From JBLHUT01 sp047629975 (GTDB taxonomy: Bacteria; Pseudomonadota; Alphaproteobacteria; Rhodobacterales; Rhodobacteraceae), in contig JBLHUT010000077.1 of the NCBI GenBank assembly GCA_047629975.1, positions 1-12,480 on the forward strand: DNA of 12,480 nucleotides, in the 5' to 3' direction. Under the pieces are notes generated by a model that did not search any database, was not told the origin of the DNA, and was given only the letters and a program-made list of their open reading frames with translations. The position numbers and the translations under genes were made by a program. This document shows positions 1-6,190 of this stretch, piece by piece. Numbering within the stretch: position 1 is the first letter of the stretch; every line of letters begins with the position of its first letter.

Positions 1-1
1 G

Positions 2-871
2 CTTCTGGAAGAGGCGGGCGTGCCAAAGGGCCTCGTGAATGTCCTCCCGTCGCGCAAAACCGGCGCACTGGTCGATCATATGCTGCACGACCCGCGCGTG
101 CGCGTTGTCAGTTTCACAGGGTCCACTGGCGTTGGGCGAAAATTGCTGCGCTCCGCTGCCGACCAAGTTCTGAAACCGGCGATGGAACTTGGCGGCAACG
201 CCCCATTGATCGTGTTTGAAGATGCAGATCTTGATGTTGCTGTTGAGGGCGCGATGCTCGCCAAAATGCGCAACTTGGGGGAAGCCTGCACCGCCGCAAA
301 CCGCTTTTATGTGCACGCGGATATCGCCGAGGCCTTTACCTCGAAATTCACAGCCGCCATGGCTGCTTTGAAAATGGGCGACGGAACAGACCCATCCGTT
401 GACGTTGGCCCTTTGGTCAACGCCGACACCCGTAATCAGGTCGCAGCCTTTGTGGACGATGCCGTGGCAAAGGGTGCGCGTATTGAATTGGGCGGCAAAG
501 CGCCAGACGGCGTCGGGTTCTACTATCCGCCGACCGTTCTGACGAACGTATCTCAGGACGCCAATTGCGTCGCGGATGAAATCTTCGGCCCCGTTGCCGC
601 AATCCAGACCTTCACTGATCAGGACGACGTAATCGCCCGCGCCAATGACACAGAATATGGGCTGGTAGCCTACGTCTTCTCCGAAAACATGAAACGCGCT
701 TTGCAAGTCTGCGAAGCCCTCGATTACGGCATGGTCGGTCTGAACCGCGGACTTGTTTCCGATCCTGCCGCACCGTTTGGCGGAACAAAGCAATCCGGCC
801 TTGGACGCGAAGGTGGGCATGAAGGGATGCTGGAGTTCATGGAAACTCAATACATTTCAGCGTCTTGGTGA
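2..871 (+). CDS. gabD: NAD(P)-dependent succinate-semialdehyde dehydrogenase, 3' part (5' end outside window)
   Basis: Cytoplasmic aldehyde dehydrogenase expected to oxidise succinate semialdehyde to succinate, a route into the TCA cycle. The reading frame is open from base 2, so the gene starts upstream; about 289 residues are visible of a family length near 480. Counting from the in-frame ATG at 20, I see the NAD-binding FTGSTGVGR (32-40), the general-base ELGGNAP (56-62), the nucleophile in GEACTAANR (Cys90), EIFGPVAA and NDTEYGL. The C-terminal block APFGGTKQSGLGREGGHEG closely follows E. coli GabD. The cysteine context is GEAC where E. coli has GQTC. Stop is TGA at 869-871. The LacI gene follows on the same strand after 312 bp. 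The shared neighbourhood suggests, without proving, that it completes the catabolic route of the window. A related semialdehyde dehydrogenase (glutarate or malonate type) cannot be fully excluded. Confidence 0.9.
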   Translation, partial: LLEEAGVPKGLVNVLPSRKTGALVDHMLHDPRVRVVSFTGSTGVGRKLLRSAADQVLKPAMELGGNAPLIVFEDADLDVAVEGAMLAKMRNLGEACTAANRFYVHADIAEAFTSKFTAAMAALKMGDGTDPSVDVGPLVNADTRNQVAAFVDDAVAKGARIELGGKAPDGVGFYYPPTVLTNVSQDANCVADEIFGPVAAIQTFTDQDDVIARANDTEYGLVAYVFSENMKRALQVCEALDYGMVGLNRGLVSDPAAPFGGTKQSGLGREGGHEGMLEFMETQYISASW

Positions 872-915
872 GCGCGCGGGTCGACAGTTGTGAAATGAGA
901 CCAAGCGACATCTGC

Positions 916-930
916 GGCAATGCGATTGCC
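916..930. repeat. Short inverted repeat GGCAAT-GCG-ATTGCC
   Basis: Perfect 6-bp arms around a 3-base loop, 45 bp after the dehydrogenase stop. As RNA it could form a small hairpin. No T run follows, so a classical intrinsic terminator is not supported. It could be chance. Confidence 0.3.
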
Positions 931-1036
931 CACGATCAACGTCATTCGAAAAGTGCCGCGAGGAAATTGAAGGCTCTGGGCACCGCGCTGCCAACAGTGT
1001 TCGCGCGGCTAGTTGTCATGCTGGCCGAATGGACAC

Positions 1037-1050
1037 TGACTTTAAGGTCA
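1037..1050. promoter_or_regulatory. Near-perfect dyad TGACTTT/AAGGTCA upstream of the LacI gene
   Basis: Two 7-bp arms with one mismatch (TGACTTT against TGACCTT), ending 133 bp upstream of the GTG start and about 48 bp upstream of the TATAAC hexamer. The form fits an operator for a dimeric regulator, but it does not match the CG-centred LacI type and no candidate regulator is visible. Weak evidence. Confidence 0.2.
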
Positions 1051-1183
1051 GAGCCAGTCCGCGACAGTTGTACAGAAAGGTTGCGTGGACACCACTCTAT
1101 AACTAAGGGTACTTAACCAGAACGACGCGAAGAGGCTTCTTAGCTCCGTTCCACCCAATTGAACCTAGAATGAGGCCTTTGGC

Positions 1184-2242
1184 GTGCGATCAGTGACTCT
1201 CAAAGATATTGCAAGAGAAACAGGCTATCATGTATCGACGGTGAGCCGTGCCCTTGATCTACGAACACGCGCGTCCCTCAGTGAACAAGTTGTCCAGCAA
1301 ATCAAAGAAGCGGCAAAGCGGATGAATTATCGTCCAAACAGACTTGCGGCGGGTCTGCGGACAAAACGCACCAAGACCGTGGGCATGGTAATTCCTGATA
1401 TTTCGAACCCTCTCTTTCCACCCATTGTCCGCGGCGTCGAAAAGGTGCTGGAACCTTTGGGCTACGTGTCGATCATTGTAAACACTGACGGGCGCCGCGA
1501 CCGCGAACAAGAAATGGTTGGCGTTCTGCTGGAGCACGGTGTTGACGGGATCATCCACGCGGCCGTTGAACGCGACGATCCAATTCTGGACGAAGTGCGC
1601 CGTGCGGGCGTCCCCTTGGTAACGGTCAACAGGGCATTGGAAGATCACAGCGTGCCCGGCGTGGTCAACGACGATGCGGACGGCATCGCCAAGATGTTTG
1701 ATCATCTTGTTTCTTTTGGTCATACCGATATCGCCCATATTGCAGGGCCCGAACAACTGTCGACAGGCATTATTCGGCTTGCCGCTTTTCGCGCAGCGGC
1801 CCTAAAATACGGATTGGATGTCCCAGAATACCACATTGCCCAGGCCGCCAGACTAGACGAGAAAAATGGCAAACGTTGCGCACAAGCGCTATTGTCCCTC
1901 ATCCGTCCTCCGACTGCCATTATCGCCGCCAATGACCAATTGGCGCTTGGCGTGTTCGAAGCGATCCGGCAGATGGGCCTGTCCTGTCCTGAGGATGTCT
2001 CCGTCACCGGATTCAATGATTACGGGTTCCTGAGACTCATCCCACCCGGTTTGACGACCGTTAAAGTGGACAAGCTAGCCGCAGGCCGGCGGAGTGCTGA
2101 GCTGCTCATGCAACTGATCGACGATCCAGACAACCTGACGGACAAACACGTCGTATTGCCTGTGGAACCTGTCTTTAGGGGCAGCGTCGCCGCCCCAAGG
2201 CTCACCGCCCTACATCTTGAGAAGCCTGCGGGCGTTCCCTGA
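1184..2242 (+). CDS. LacI-family transcriptional regulator
   Basis: DNA-binding repressor with a sugar/metabolite-sensing domain, 352 residues, normal for LacI/GalR. The helix-turn-helix is at residues 4-25 (VTLKDIARETGYHVSTVSRA) and the hinge helix at about 51-60 (PNRLAAGLRT), whose AAGL supplies the minor-groove leucine. The periplasmic-binding-type effector domain follows (VGMVIPDISNPLF at 66-78; GPEQLSTGIIR at 188-198; ANDQLALGV at 249-257; VSVTGFNDY at 272-280). The start is GTG 1184, chosen because GAGG at 1172-1175 lies 8 nt upstream and the HTH begins right after it. The last 11 codons overlap the convergent amidohydrolase gene. A matching CG-centred palindrome sits at 3255-3266 upstream of the transporter operon, so local repression of that operon is the likely role. 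The effector is unknown; given the neighbours it may not be a sugar. Confidence 0.93.
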   Translation: MRSVTLKDIARETGYHVSTVSRALDLRTRASLSEQVVQQIKEAAKRMNYRPNRLAAGLRTKRTKTVGMVIPDISNPLFPPIVRGVEKVLEPLGYVSIIVNTDGRRDREQEMVGVLLEHGVDGIIHAAVERDDPILDEVRRAGVPLVTVNRALEDHSVPGVVNDDADGIAKMFDHLVSFGHTDIAHIAGPEQLSTGIIRLAAFRAAALKYGLDVPEYHIAQAARLDEKNGKRCAQALLSLIRPPTAIIAANDQLALGVFEAIRQMGLSCPEDVSVTGFNDYGFLRLIPPGLTTVKVDKLAAGRRSAELLMQLIDDPDNLTDKHVVLPVEPVFRGSVAAPRLTALHLEKPAGVP

Positions 2243-3172
2243 GAAAATCTGCGTTTTTTGCGCTTGGCTGAGATCGGTTCCTTTCAACCAATCGACACCT
2301 GTCTTCGAGTTTGCATAAGGGTAATCGACAGCAAACAGAATCCGGTCAAGTCCGACCTGATCCAGGGAACAGCGTAGCGCCGCATCCGAAAAAAAGCCAC
2401 TTGTGGTAATCCAGAAGTTACGGCGGAACACCTCTGCGAAGTGCGAAGGAGGGTTGCCGGGTCGTGAGAAGGACTCATCGATCCGGTCAAGCCAAAAGGG
2501 GATCGCCTCTCCCAGATGTCCTAGAAGGATCTTCAGATTTGGATGTTTCTCGAACAGCCCTGACAAGATCAAACGCACCACCTGTGTCCCTGCCTCGATG
2601 CCAAACCCCCACGCCGCTTTCGTCATCATGGAATGAGTCTGATCATAGGGCGCGTAGTAGCGTTCGGTTACTGTTTTGTCCGGCAAGCTGGGGTGGATAT
2701 AGATTGGAACATCCAACTCCTCGGCCCGCGCGAAGATGGGCCAGTAGAATGGCAGGTCCAAAAATTCACCGTGGTTCATGCCATGGATCATCGCGCCTTT
2801 AAGACCCTTTTCAAGGACCGCTCGGCTCAATTCGTCGGCCGCAGCCTCTGGCAGGTTCGTTGGCAGCATTGCAAAACCGTCAAACCTGTCAGGCCGCTGT
2901 GCAATGACCCTGGCTAGGGCGTCATTGACCTCGCGGCAGGCACCAATCGCGAGGTCATCGGGTAGCCGTTGGCTGCCCGGCGACTGGTGCGACAGGACCT
3001 GTTTATCGATACCAGCCGCATCCATTTCGGCGATCCGCAAGTCAAAAAAATCGTAGAGCCGATCCGAAACAATGGCCGGTGGCGACGCCGCTTTACCCAA
3101 ATGCTGAGCAAGAGAGGTCTCCATGAAGTGCTCTTCCACGGAGATCACCATCTGATTCTCTTCATTAATCAT
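2210..3172 (-). CDS. Amidohydrolase-2 family metal-dependent decarboxylase/hydrolase (gamma-resorcylate decarboxylase-like)
   Basis: Predicted cytoplasmic TIM-barrel enzyme of 320 residues. The N-terminal VEEHF supplies the E-x-H metal pair (Glu13, His15). His160 in IYIHP, His219 and Glu222 in LGHLGE, and Asp283 in FAVDYPY complete the pattern known from gamma-resorcylate decarboxylase (Glu8, His10, His164, His218, Glu221, Asp287). This favours non-oxidative decarboxylation of an aromatic or unsaturated acid, although hydrolases also occur in the family. The start at 3172 is preferred over Met8 because AAGGA lies about 6-7 nt upstream on the minus strand. The gene is transcribed away from the transporter operon, so the 3173-3417 region probably controls both. 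Its stop (TAG, complement of 2210-2212) lies inside the LacI gene, giving a 33-bp tail-to-tail overlap. The family call is firm, the substrate unknown. Confidence 0.88.
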   Translation of the reverse strand: MINEENQMVISVEEHFMETSLAQHLGKAASPPAIVSDRLYDFFDLRIAEMDAAGIDKQVLSHQSPGSQRLPDDLAIGACREVNDALARVIAQRPDRFDGFAMLPTNLPEAAADELSRAVLEKGLKGAMIHGMNHGEFLDLPFYWPIFARAEELDVPIYIHPSLPDKTVTERYYAPYDQTHSMMTKAAWGFGIEAGTQVVRLILSGLFEKHPNLKILLGHLGEAIPFWLDRIDESFSRPGNPPSHFAEVFRRNFWITTSGFFSDAALRCSLDQVGLDRILFAVDYPYANSKTGVDWLKGTDLSQAQKTQIFSGNARRLLKM

Positions 3173-3219
3173 ATTATTTCCTTTGTTTTAAAGGTATTAG
3201 CTATGGGTTTCCATGACAG

Positions 3220-3250
3220 TTGACAGGTGTCCAAAGTTGCTGCAGCTTAT
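3220..3250 (+). promoter_or_regulatory. Putative sigma70-type promoter of the transporter operon
   Basis: A perfect TTGACA -35 box lies at 3220-3225. The -10 is poor: GCTTAT at 3245-3250 with a 19-bp spacer is the best I see. A start site just downstream would fall in or near the LacI-type operator at 3255-3266, the usual place for repression. The -35 box alone is convincing. It would give a 5' leader of roughly 170 nt. Confidence 0.4.
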
Positions 3251-3254
3251 CAAT

Positions 3255-3266
3255 GCAAACGTTTGC
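3255..3266. promoter_or_regulatory. LacI-family operator, perfect palindrome GCAAACGTTTGC
   Basis: A 12-bp perfect palindrome with central CG, the classic form of LacI/GalR-family operators. It lies 30 bp downstream of a TTGACA box and in the divergent region between the amidohydrolase and the binding-protein gene. The LacI-type regulator encoded at 1184-2242 is the obvious candidate to bind it. The sequence is directly visible; the pairing is inference. Confidence 0.75.
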
Positions 3267-3280
3267 CGAAAAGACAAAAA

Positions 3281-3295
3281 CCACCCTAAGGGTGG
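3281..3295. repeat. 15-bp odd palindrome CCACCCTAAGGGTGG
   Basis: Perfect 7-bp arms (CCACCCT/AGGGTGG) around a single central base, 15 bp after the LacI operator. A one-base loop is unsuited to an RNA hairpin, so a protein-binding dyad is more likely. It does not match the LacI type, suggesting a second regulator. No candidate is visible in the window. Confidence 0.45.
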
Positions 3296-3300
3296 AATTT

Positions 3301-3308
3301 GAACGTTC
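3301..3308. promoter_or_regulatory. Second AACGTT-centred dyad GAACGTTC, possible degenerate operator
   Basis: An 8-bp perfect palindrome sharing the AACGTT core with the operator at 3255-3266, its centre 44 bp downstream. The flanks do not match GCA/TGC. It may be an auxiliary low-affinity site or chance. Confidence 0.25.
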
Positions 3309-3377
3309 TAAGCGGCAAAAAACGAGCAAAACTCCCGAATGGTAGGGCCGCCATACGAGGGGTCGTCATCCAGCGCC

Positions 3378-3402
3378 GGAGGAAACCCTCATGGCACAGT
3401 AA
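3378..3402 (+). promoter_or_regulatory. Leader mini-ORF MAQ* with strong ribosome binding site
   Basis: GGAGG at 3378-3382 is spaced 8 nt from ATG GCA CAG TAA at 3391-3402, a three-codon ORF 30 nt before the binding-protein start. GAGG can pair with CCTC at 3387-3390, which would hide the ribosome binding site in a weak hairpin. Possibly a translational leader; it could equally be a chance sequence. Confidence 0.3.
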
Positions 3403-3403
3403 G

Positions 3404-3436
3404 ATGACAAATCGGCCATGGGGAGGATTAAGATGA
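3404..3436 (+). other. Leader mini-ORF MTNRPWGGLR*, overlapping the binding-protein start
   Basis: Ten codons starting one nucleotide after the MAQ* stop. Its TGA at 3434-3436 overlaps the ATG at 3433 as ATGA, the arrangement used in translational coupling. It has no strong ribosome binding site of its own and would depend on reinitiation after the first mini-ORF. Low confidence that it is translated. Confidence 0.2.
3421..3426 (+). promoter_or_regulatory. Ribosome binding site that fixes the binding-protein start at 3433
   Basis: GGGAGG lies 6 nt before ATG 3433. An in-frame ATG at 3418 would put this site inside the coding region and leave that ATG without one, so 3433 is the better start. 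The signal peptide also begins naturally there. Confidence 0.75.
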
Positions 3437-5085
3437 CTGCACCACTTAAATTGAAAATTCGAACAATGCTCGGCGCCGCAACGCTGGCTTTATTCACGCC
3501 GGCATTCGCTCTGGCACAGGACACAATTGTTCATGGTGCAGATGAAGAACCCGCCACAATCGACCCAGCAGAGGTCGAACCCGGTGAAGGTGGTGAAGCC
3601 ATTATTTTCCACGTCTATGATCGCCTTCTCACGGTTGGCGCGTCGTCATCTAATTTGGTCCCGGCCCTCGCAACCGAGATACCAACGGTTGAAAACGGCC
3701 TGATATCTGCGGACGGGCTGACCTATACGTTCCCACTGCGCCAAGGCGTCTCGTTTCATGACGGATCACCGTTCTCCGCAGACGATGTGAAATTTTCTTG
3801 GGATCGGGTCATCGATCTCGAACTGCCGGGCTCTGGATATGAGATTCTGTCCGAGCGCGTCGCCGGAACACGGGTCGTGGATGATTACACGTTCGAGGTG
3901 ACGCTGAACGACGTGGATGCAAGTTTCCTTTATTCTGCCGTTTTGACGATGACGGCGTCGGTTGTCAGCCAAGAAGCGGTTGAGGCCGCTGGCGAAGAAG
4001 TCGACGGTGAGTCTAACGGGCTGCTTAGTGACAACATGATTGGCACCGGGCCCTACACATTCGAAAGCTGGAACCGCACAGAGAACATGACGCTTCGCGT
4101 CAACCCTGACTACTGGGGAACCATAGCGTTTGATGATGTGCGTCTGGAGTTCGGTCTTGACCCAGATGTGCGCGTCCTTGGCCTGCGGGCCGGTGAGTTC
4201 GACACGATCGAAACGGACCCGTCCTACGTCGCTGACCTTGAAGGGGCAGAAGGCGTCAAGATTTACGCTGAAGGTTTGTTGTTGGAACCGTTGCATATCG
4301 CGTTCAACATGAATGTCCCCGAAGGGGCTTTGCCAGAAGGCGATACAATTCCAGAAGATTTCTTTAAAGATGTTCGTATCCGTCAGGCCTTTAACCACGC
4401 CTTCGATTACACCGCATTTGTTCAGGGCGCCCTTGCCGGGTTTGGTGAGATCAACCCACATTATGTGCCAATTGGCGTCTTCGGTCACGATCCGAACGCA
4501 CCAGTCTACGGCGCACAGAACCTTGCTGAAGCAGAACGTCTGTTCCGTGAAGCGGGCGTCTGGGATGAGGGATTCACTGCCACTGTTATTGTGGAATCTG
4601 GTTCATTGTTCGAAATCCAATGCCTGATCCTCAAGGACAGCATCGAAAGTCTGAACCCCGATATGCGGATCAACGTCCTTGGTGTGGCTGAAGCCGTCTT
4701 TGACGAATCGATTGCGTCGGAAACTGTGAACTATGCAATGTGGGCGAAGAATGGTGACCCGGCGGCCGATCCGATCGACTACCTGATGACCTACGTGCAT
4801 CCTGATGGGGATTGGGGCGAAATCCATGGCTTTCGTGACGCCTATGTAAACCCTGATCAGATTGCTGACTTGATCGACCAAATCGCCGTAGAACTTGATC
4901 GTGACACGCGTGCTGGGCTTATCAGTGAAGCTCAATCGCTGCTTTACGCAGATCCGATGTGGATCATTGGTGCGCAAGAGGGGGCAGTGACAGCCTACCG
5001 AGACGGGATTGAAAACATGGTGTTGCAGCCGCTATGGCCGCGCCCGTCAATCAACTTTGCAATCCTCGACAAGACTGGCGGCTAA
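3433..5085 (+). CDS. Family 5 extracellular solute-binding protein of a Dpp/Opp-type ABC importer
   Basis: Periplasmic receptor that delivers substrate to the permeases encoded next, 550 residues, normal for SBP_bac_5. The N-terminus is a Sec signal peptide: basic KLKIR, hydrophobic core at about 12-26 and probable cleavage after ALA at residue 28, before QDTIVHG. Family hallmarks are LTYTFPLRQGVSFHDG followed by SPFSADDVKFSWDRV, then GTGPYTFESW and NPDYWG. There is no lipobox cysteine, so it is probably soluble. Family 5 proteins bind peptides but also opines, nickel chelates, sugars and other small molecules, so the ligand cannot be read from the sequence. It is first in the operon, downstream of the LacI-type operator, and is separated from the permease gene by an 88-nt gap with a hairpin, consistent with higher expression of the receptor than of the membrane parts. 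Confidence 0.92.
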   Translation: MTAPLKLKIRTMLGAATLALFTPAFALAQDTIVHGADEEPATIDPAEVEPGEGGEAIIFHVYDRLLTVGASSSNLVPALATEIPTVENGLISADGLTYTFPLRQGVSFHDGSPFSADDVKFSWDRVIDLELPGSGYEILSERVAGTRVVDDYTFEVTLNDVDASFLYSAVLTMTASVVSQEAVEAAGEEVDGESNGLLSDNMIGTGPYTFESWNRTENMTLRVNPDYWGTIAFDDVRLEFGLDPDVRVLGLRAGEFDTIETDPSYVADLEGAEGVKIYAEGLLLEPLHIAFNMNVPEGALPEGDTIPEDFFKDVRIRQAFNHAFDYTAFVQGALAGFGEINPHYVPIGVFGHDPNAPVYGAQNLAEAERLFREAGVWDEGFTATVIVESGSLFEIQCLILKDSIESLNPDMRINVLGVAEAVFDESIASETVNYAMWAKNGDPAADPIDYLMTYVHPDGDWGEIHGFRDAYVNPDQIADLIDQIAVELDRDTRAGLISEAQSLLYADPMWIIGAQEGAVTAYRDGIENMVLQPLWPRPSINFAILDKTGG

Positions 5086-5094
5086 CGCCCTTAG

Positions 5095-5133
5095 AGATAC
5101 CGCGGGGGCGACAAAAAGGTCGGCCCCGTATCT
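5095..5133 (+). promoter_or_regulatory. Intercistronic stem-loop between binding-protein and permease genes
   Basis: AGATAC (5095-5100) pairs with GTATCT (5128-5133), GGGG with CCCC (5124-5127), and CGAC (5109-5112) with GTCG (5119-5122), closing an AAAAAG loop, with a small bulge and one mismatch. No T tract follows, so full termination is unlikely. Such hairpins after a binding-protein gene commonly protect the upstream mRNA from 3' decay or cause partial attenuation. Confidence 0.6.
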
Positions 5134-5173
5134 ACGAGACTTTCAACGATTGTTCGCATTTTCCGGAGGCCCC

Positions 5174-6187
5174 ATGCAGATTCAAGACTATGTCATCCGC
5201 CGCCTGCTAATCCTGCCTCTGCTGATCGTGGGTGTTTCGATCATTGTGTTCACCCTAACGCGGATCGGTGGCTCTCCCATTGGTGTCTATCTAAGTCACG
5301 AAATGAACGCCACGGAGGTTGCGGCCCTTGAAGAACGGTTTCACCTGAATGAACCACTTGTTGTGCAATACTGGTACTGGGCCAAAGGGGCACTTTCGGG
5401 TGATTTTGGCTATTCAGGAGTGGCATCTGCCCCCGTGTCAGAAGTCTTTTGGAAAAAGTTTGCCGCAACCATGGAATTGTCCGTCTTCTCGGCCCTTATC
5501 GCAGTGTGGCTTGGACTGAAATTGGGTGTCTTTGCGGGAAAACGGCGGAACCGCTGGCAAGATCATCTGACCCGGATCATTGCCGTTTCAGGCGCATCGC
5601 TTCCGCTGTTCTGGTTCGGGATTGTCCTGTTGATCGTGTTCTGGGCAAATCTAGGATGGTTTCCTGTGGGTCGCTCGGACGCGGATATTTGGGATTCTAT
5701 TGCCCACCCTACTGGGTTCTACGCGCTCGATGCACTTCTTGCGGGCAGTATACCTGCGTTTTTCGATGCAATATGGCACCTTGTTTTGCCGTCAATCACT
5801 CTCGGGTTTGGGGCCGTCGCTATAATCACGCGGATGATGCGGTCCACTTTGATCGAGGAATTGCAGCAAGATTATGTGGACGCAGCCCGTGCCAAAGGGC
5901 TGCCAGAACGCTTGGTGCTTAACCGGCACGCAAAACGCAACGCCTTGGTGCCAACAGTGACCGTGATCGGCCTGACAATTGCCTTTCTCATGCAAGGGGC
6001 AATCGCAGCAGAAATTATCTTCCGCTGGCCCGGTCTCGGGCGTTGGATGGCCGATGCCGTTGTCAGGGGCGATCAAGCGACCATCATGACCTATGTGCTG
6101 TTCACATCGATCCTGTTCCTCTTTGCAAACCTTGTCGTCGATATCGTTTATGCGAAGCTCGACCCACGTGTACGGCTGGGGGATTAA
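5174..6187 (+). CDS. ABC transporter permease, DppB/OppB type
   Basis: Inner-membrane subunit of the importer, 337 residues, usual for DppB. The start at ATG 5174 follows GGAGG (5165-5169) by 4 nt; the frame is open further upstream into the preceding gene, but MQIQDYVIRRLLILPLLIVGVSI is the canonical DppB start. Membrane segments appear at about 10-30, 100-121, 134-160, 200-220, 260-283 and 303-325. The cytoplasmic EAA loop that docks the ATPase is DYVDAARAKGLPERLVLNRH (233-252). RWPGLGRW and the C-terminal YAKLDPRVRLGD are also typical. It is followed after 3 nt by the second permease gene, so the two are almost certainly translated together. Confidence 0.93.
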   Translation: MQIQDYVIRRLLILPLLIVGVSIIVFTLTRIGGSPIGVYLSHEMNATEVAALEERFHLNEPLVVQYWYWAKGALSGDFGYSGVASAPVSEVFWKKFAATMELSVFSALIAVWLGLKLGVFAGKRRNRWQDHLTRIIAVSGASLPLFWFGIVLLIVFWANLGWFPVGRSDADIWDSIAHPTGFYALDALLAGSIPAFFDAIWHLVLPSITLGFGAVAIITRMMRSTLIEELQQDYVDAARAKGLPERLVLNRHAKRNALVPTVTVIGLTIAFLMQGAIAAEIIFRWPGLGRWMADAVVRGDQATIMTYVLFTSILFLFANLVVDIVYAKLDPRVRLGD

Positions 6188-6190
6188 GCC

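Larger units (their letters stand above)
872..1183. other. Intergenic region without a convincing gene; weak -10 candidate
   Basis: An 83-codon frame at 865-1116 is open but resembles nothing I recognise, has no clear ribosome binding site and overlaps the dehydrogenase stop, so I do not call it. The region holds a short perfect inverted repeat (916-930), a near-perfect dyad (1037-1050) and a TATAAC -10-like hexamer at 1098-1103 with no good -35 box at 16-18 bp. That hexamer could serve the LacI gene at 1184. I see no hairpin with a T tract that would be a clear terminator for the upstream dehydrogenase. I found no copy of the GCAAACGTTTGC operator here, so autoregulation by that site is not supported. 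Confidence 0.5.

Noticed and set aside
865..1116. Open frame of 83 codons after the dehydrogenase
   Set aside because: It overlaps the dehydrogenase stop, lacks a clear ribosome binding site, and its product resembles no family I recognise.
1753..1764. ACAACTGTCGAC in the LacI gene, inverse copy of GTCGACAGTTGT at 880-891
   Set aside because: Several 12-base inverse matches are expected by chance in a window of this size, and this one lies in coding sequence.
1869..1879. GCAAACGTTGC inside the LacI gene, like a shortened copy of the operator
   Set aside because: One base is missing, which breaks the dyad spacing, and the bases encode ordinary residues (GKRC) of the conserved protein. An auxiliary intragenic operator is possible but not supported.
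3418..3432. Upstream in-frame ATG for the binding protein (five extra residues MGRIK)
   Set aside because: The GGGAGG ribosome binding site lies between this ATG and the one at 3433, so the later start is favoured.
3766..4488. 240-codon open frame on the minus strand within the binding-protein gene
   Set aside because: It is a shadow of a well-supported gene on the other strand, with no recognisable domain and no ribosome binding site evidence.
5009..5173. Upstream extension of the DppB-type permease frame
   Set aside because: It runs inside the binding-protein gene and through the hairpin. The canonical N-terminus begins at 5174 after GGAGG.
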